Assembly (NCBI GenBank): GCA_013911195.1
Contig: JACETS010000174.1
Location: forward strand, 1-5,490
Source of the DNA: Verrucomicrobiales bacterium
GTDB lineage: Bacteria; Verrucomicrobiota; Verrucomicrobiia; Verrucomicrobiales; DEV007
Reading direction: 5' to 3'
Length of the DNA stretch: 5,490 bases
In this document: piece by piece, positions 4,484 through 5,490 of the stretch
Layout: each line of letters starts with the position of its first letter
Position numbering within the stretch: position 1 is the first letter of the stretch
Made by a program: the position numbers and the translations under genes
The notes under the pieces: model-generated
The model's database searches: none
Told to the model about the DNA's origin: nothing
The model's input: only the letters and a program-made list of their open reading frames with translations

Positions 4484-5490
4484 ATGAGGGAACTCGTGTC
4501 GAGGCTTCTATTCAATTACAAACTTTCAACCGCAGATGGCGGAGAAAACATTCTGTATCACTTGAGTGACTGGCCCCAAGATAATTGTAGAAGCGCGTCA
4601 GAGCAGACAAGTTTCAGACAAGGAAATAGTCCGGATTTCAATCCTTCCGGGGGTCATAATGATTTAGATTGCTCAAGAAAGTCTGGTTCAGAATATCATG
4701 AATCGGTACTCCTTGATGAGGTAACTCATTATTTGGCACCTGATAACAATAAATTGTTTCTTGATGCTACATTAGGTGGAGGTGGTCATTCAGAGGAGTT
4801 GCTCAGAAGAGGGGCTAGGGTTATCGGACTAGATCAAGATCCAGCGGCTTTATCTTTCGCAAAGGCGAGACTTAGTACCTATGATGATAAATTCGGTGCA
4901 ATTCAGGGGAATTTCCGGGATTTTGGTGATATTTTATCGACTATTGGAATTAGCGGTTTGGATGGGTTGCTTTTAGATCTCGGGATCTCTTCTCGTCAGG
5001 TCGATGATGCGGAGCGTGGTTTTTCATTTACAAAACCTGGGCCATTAGACATGCGTATGGATCCTGATGCAGAGATTACCGCTGCCGAATTGGTTAATAA
5101 TTGTGAAGAAGAGGAACTTGCTCGAGTATTTTATGAGTATGGGGAAGAAAGAGCTTCTCGACGGATAGCCTCTACCATAGTTAATAGAAGAAAAGAGAAA
5201 CTCTTTGAGTGCACTACGGATTTGGCAAGTTTAGTGGAATCAATTTTGCCTAGAAGAGGCAAGAAGCATCCAGCAACAAGGGTTTTTCAGGCGTTACGAA
5301 TCGCTGTTAATAATGAGCTGAGGGTTTTGGAAGAGGCGCTGGCAGAGGTCCCTAAATGGCTTCGCCCTGGAGGTCGTTTAGTTATTATTTCTTTCCATTC
5401 CCTAGAGGATCGAATTGTAAAGTCCTATCTTAAAAGATGCAGCCGTTCTGTGATTGATAGACCTGAGTGGCCAGAGCCAAAACAAAACCC
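4484..5490 (+). CDS. rsmH: 16S rRNA (cytosine(1402)-N4)-methyltransferase RsmH (3' end outside window)
   Basis: RsmH (formerly MraW) transfers a methyl group from S-adenosylmethionine to N4 of C1402 in the ribosomal P site; it is the usual second gene of the dcw cluster. 335 residues are in the window and the frame is still open, lacking roughly the last 30-40 residues. Visible motifs: YHESVLLDEV (71-80), SAM loop LDATLGGGGHSEELL (93-107), acidic GLDQDP (115-120), LLLDLGISSRQVDDAERGFSF (162-182), PLDMRMDP (187-194), a substrate-domain helix FYEYGEERASRRIA (216-229), HPATRVFQALRIAVNNEL (262-279) and ISFHSLEDR (302-310). The normal start would be just before Tyr71, but no ATG, GTG or TTG lies close. 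The first ATG after the upstream in-frame stop is 4484, preceded by purine-rich AAGAAG at 4475-4480; alternatives are GTG 4496 and TTG 4562. The resulting 70-residue extension is polar (Ser/Asn/Asp/Gly) with two Cys. Family: certain; start: fairly likely. Confidence 0.96.
   Translation, partial: MRELVSRLLFNYKLSTADGGENILYHLSDWPQDNCRSASEQTSFRQGNSPDFNPSGGHNDLDCSRKSGSEYHESVLLDEVTHYLAPDNNKLFLDATLGGGGHSEELLRRGARVIGLDQDPAALSFAKARLSTYDDKFGAIQGNFRDFGDILSTIGISGLDGLLLDLGISSRQVDDAERGFSFTKPGPLDMRMDPDAEITAAELVNNCEEEELARVFYEYGEERASRRIASTIVNRRKEKLFECTTDLASLVESILPRRGKKHPATRVFQALRIAVNNELRVLEEALAEVPKWLRPGGRLVIISFHSLEDRIVKSYLKRCSRSVIDRPEWPEPKQN

Overview
The window reads as an AT-rich chromosomal segment from a member of the Verrucomicrobiota, probably of the Opitutae/Puniceicoccales type. 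Two things point there: three adjacent prepilin-like genes matching the 'Verru_Chthon cassette' proteins B, C and D, which I know only from that phylum, and an upstream secreted protein ending in the DPDGDGxxNxxEYAxGGDP module common in verrucomicrobial exported proteins. All genes are on the + strand. Most starts have little or no Shine-Dalgarno sequence.

Layout. Positions 2-598 hold the 3' end of a large secreted or surface protein. After an AT-rich gap with a perfect TATAAT box come vccB (761-1288), vccC (1323-2384) and vccD (2386-3024), closely spaced and almost certainly co-transcribed. Each encodes a short basic leader, a Gly/Phe prepilin peptidase site, Glu at mature position 5 and a hydrophobic helix. 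Their resemblance to the minor pseudopilins GspI, GspJ and GspH suggests a small pseudopilus or tip complex rather than a major pilus. A probable lipoprotein with MORN-like repeats follows at 3085-3648. A bulged hairpin with a T tract (3724-3765) probably ends this transcription block.

The second half is the start of the division and cell wall (dcw) cluster: mraZ (3905-4399), then rsmH (4484 to beyond the window edge). Directly before and across the mraZ start lie four 10-bp direct repeats with a TGGGG core, the expected form of a MraZ autoregulatory site. Between the terminator and these repeats are two identical T7A7 palindromes exactly 51 bp apart. Both mraZ and rsmH encode N-terminal extensions (about 20 and 70 residues) compared with the usual family members.

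How it fits together: the first half encodes envelope or secretion machinery (pseudopilins, a lipoprotein and a possible exported substrate). The second half begins cell-division and peptidoglycan genes under MraZ control. A terminator separates the two, so I see no evidence of shared regulation. No RNA genes, CRISPR arrays, insertion sequences or attachment sites were seen. There is no gene-free stretch over 300 bases; the longest, 3649-3904, is described below.
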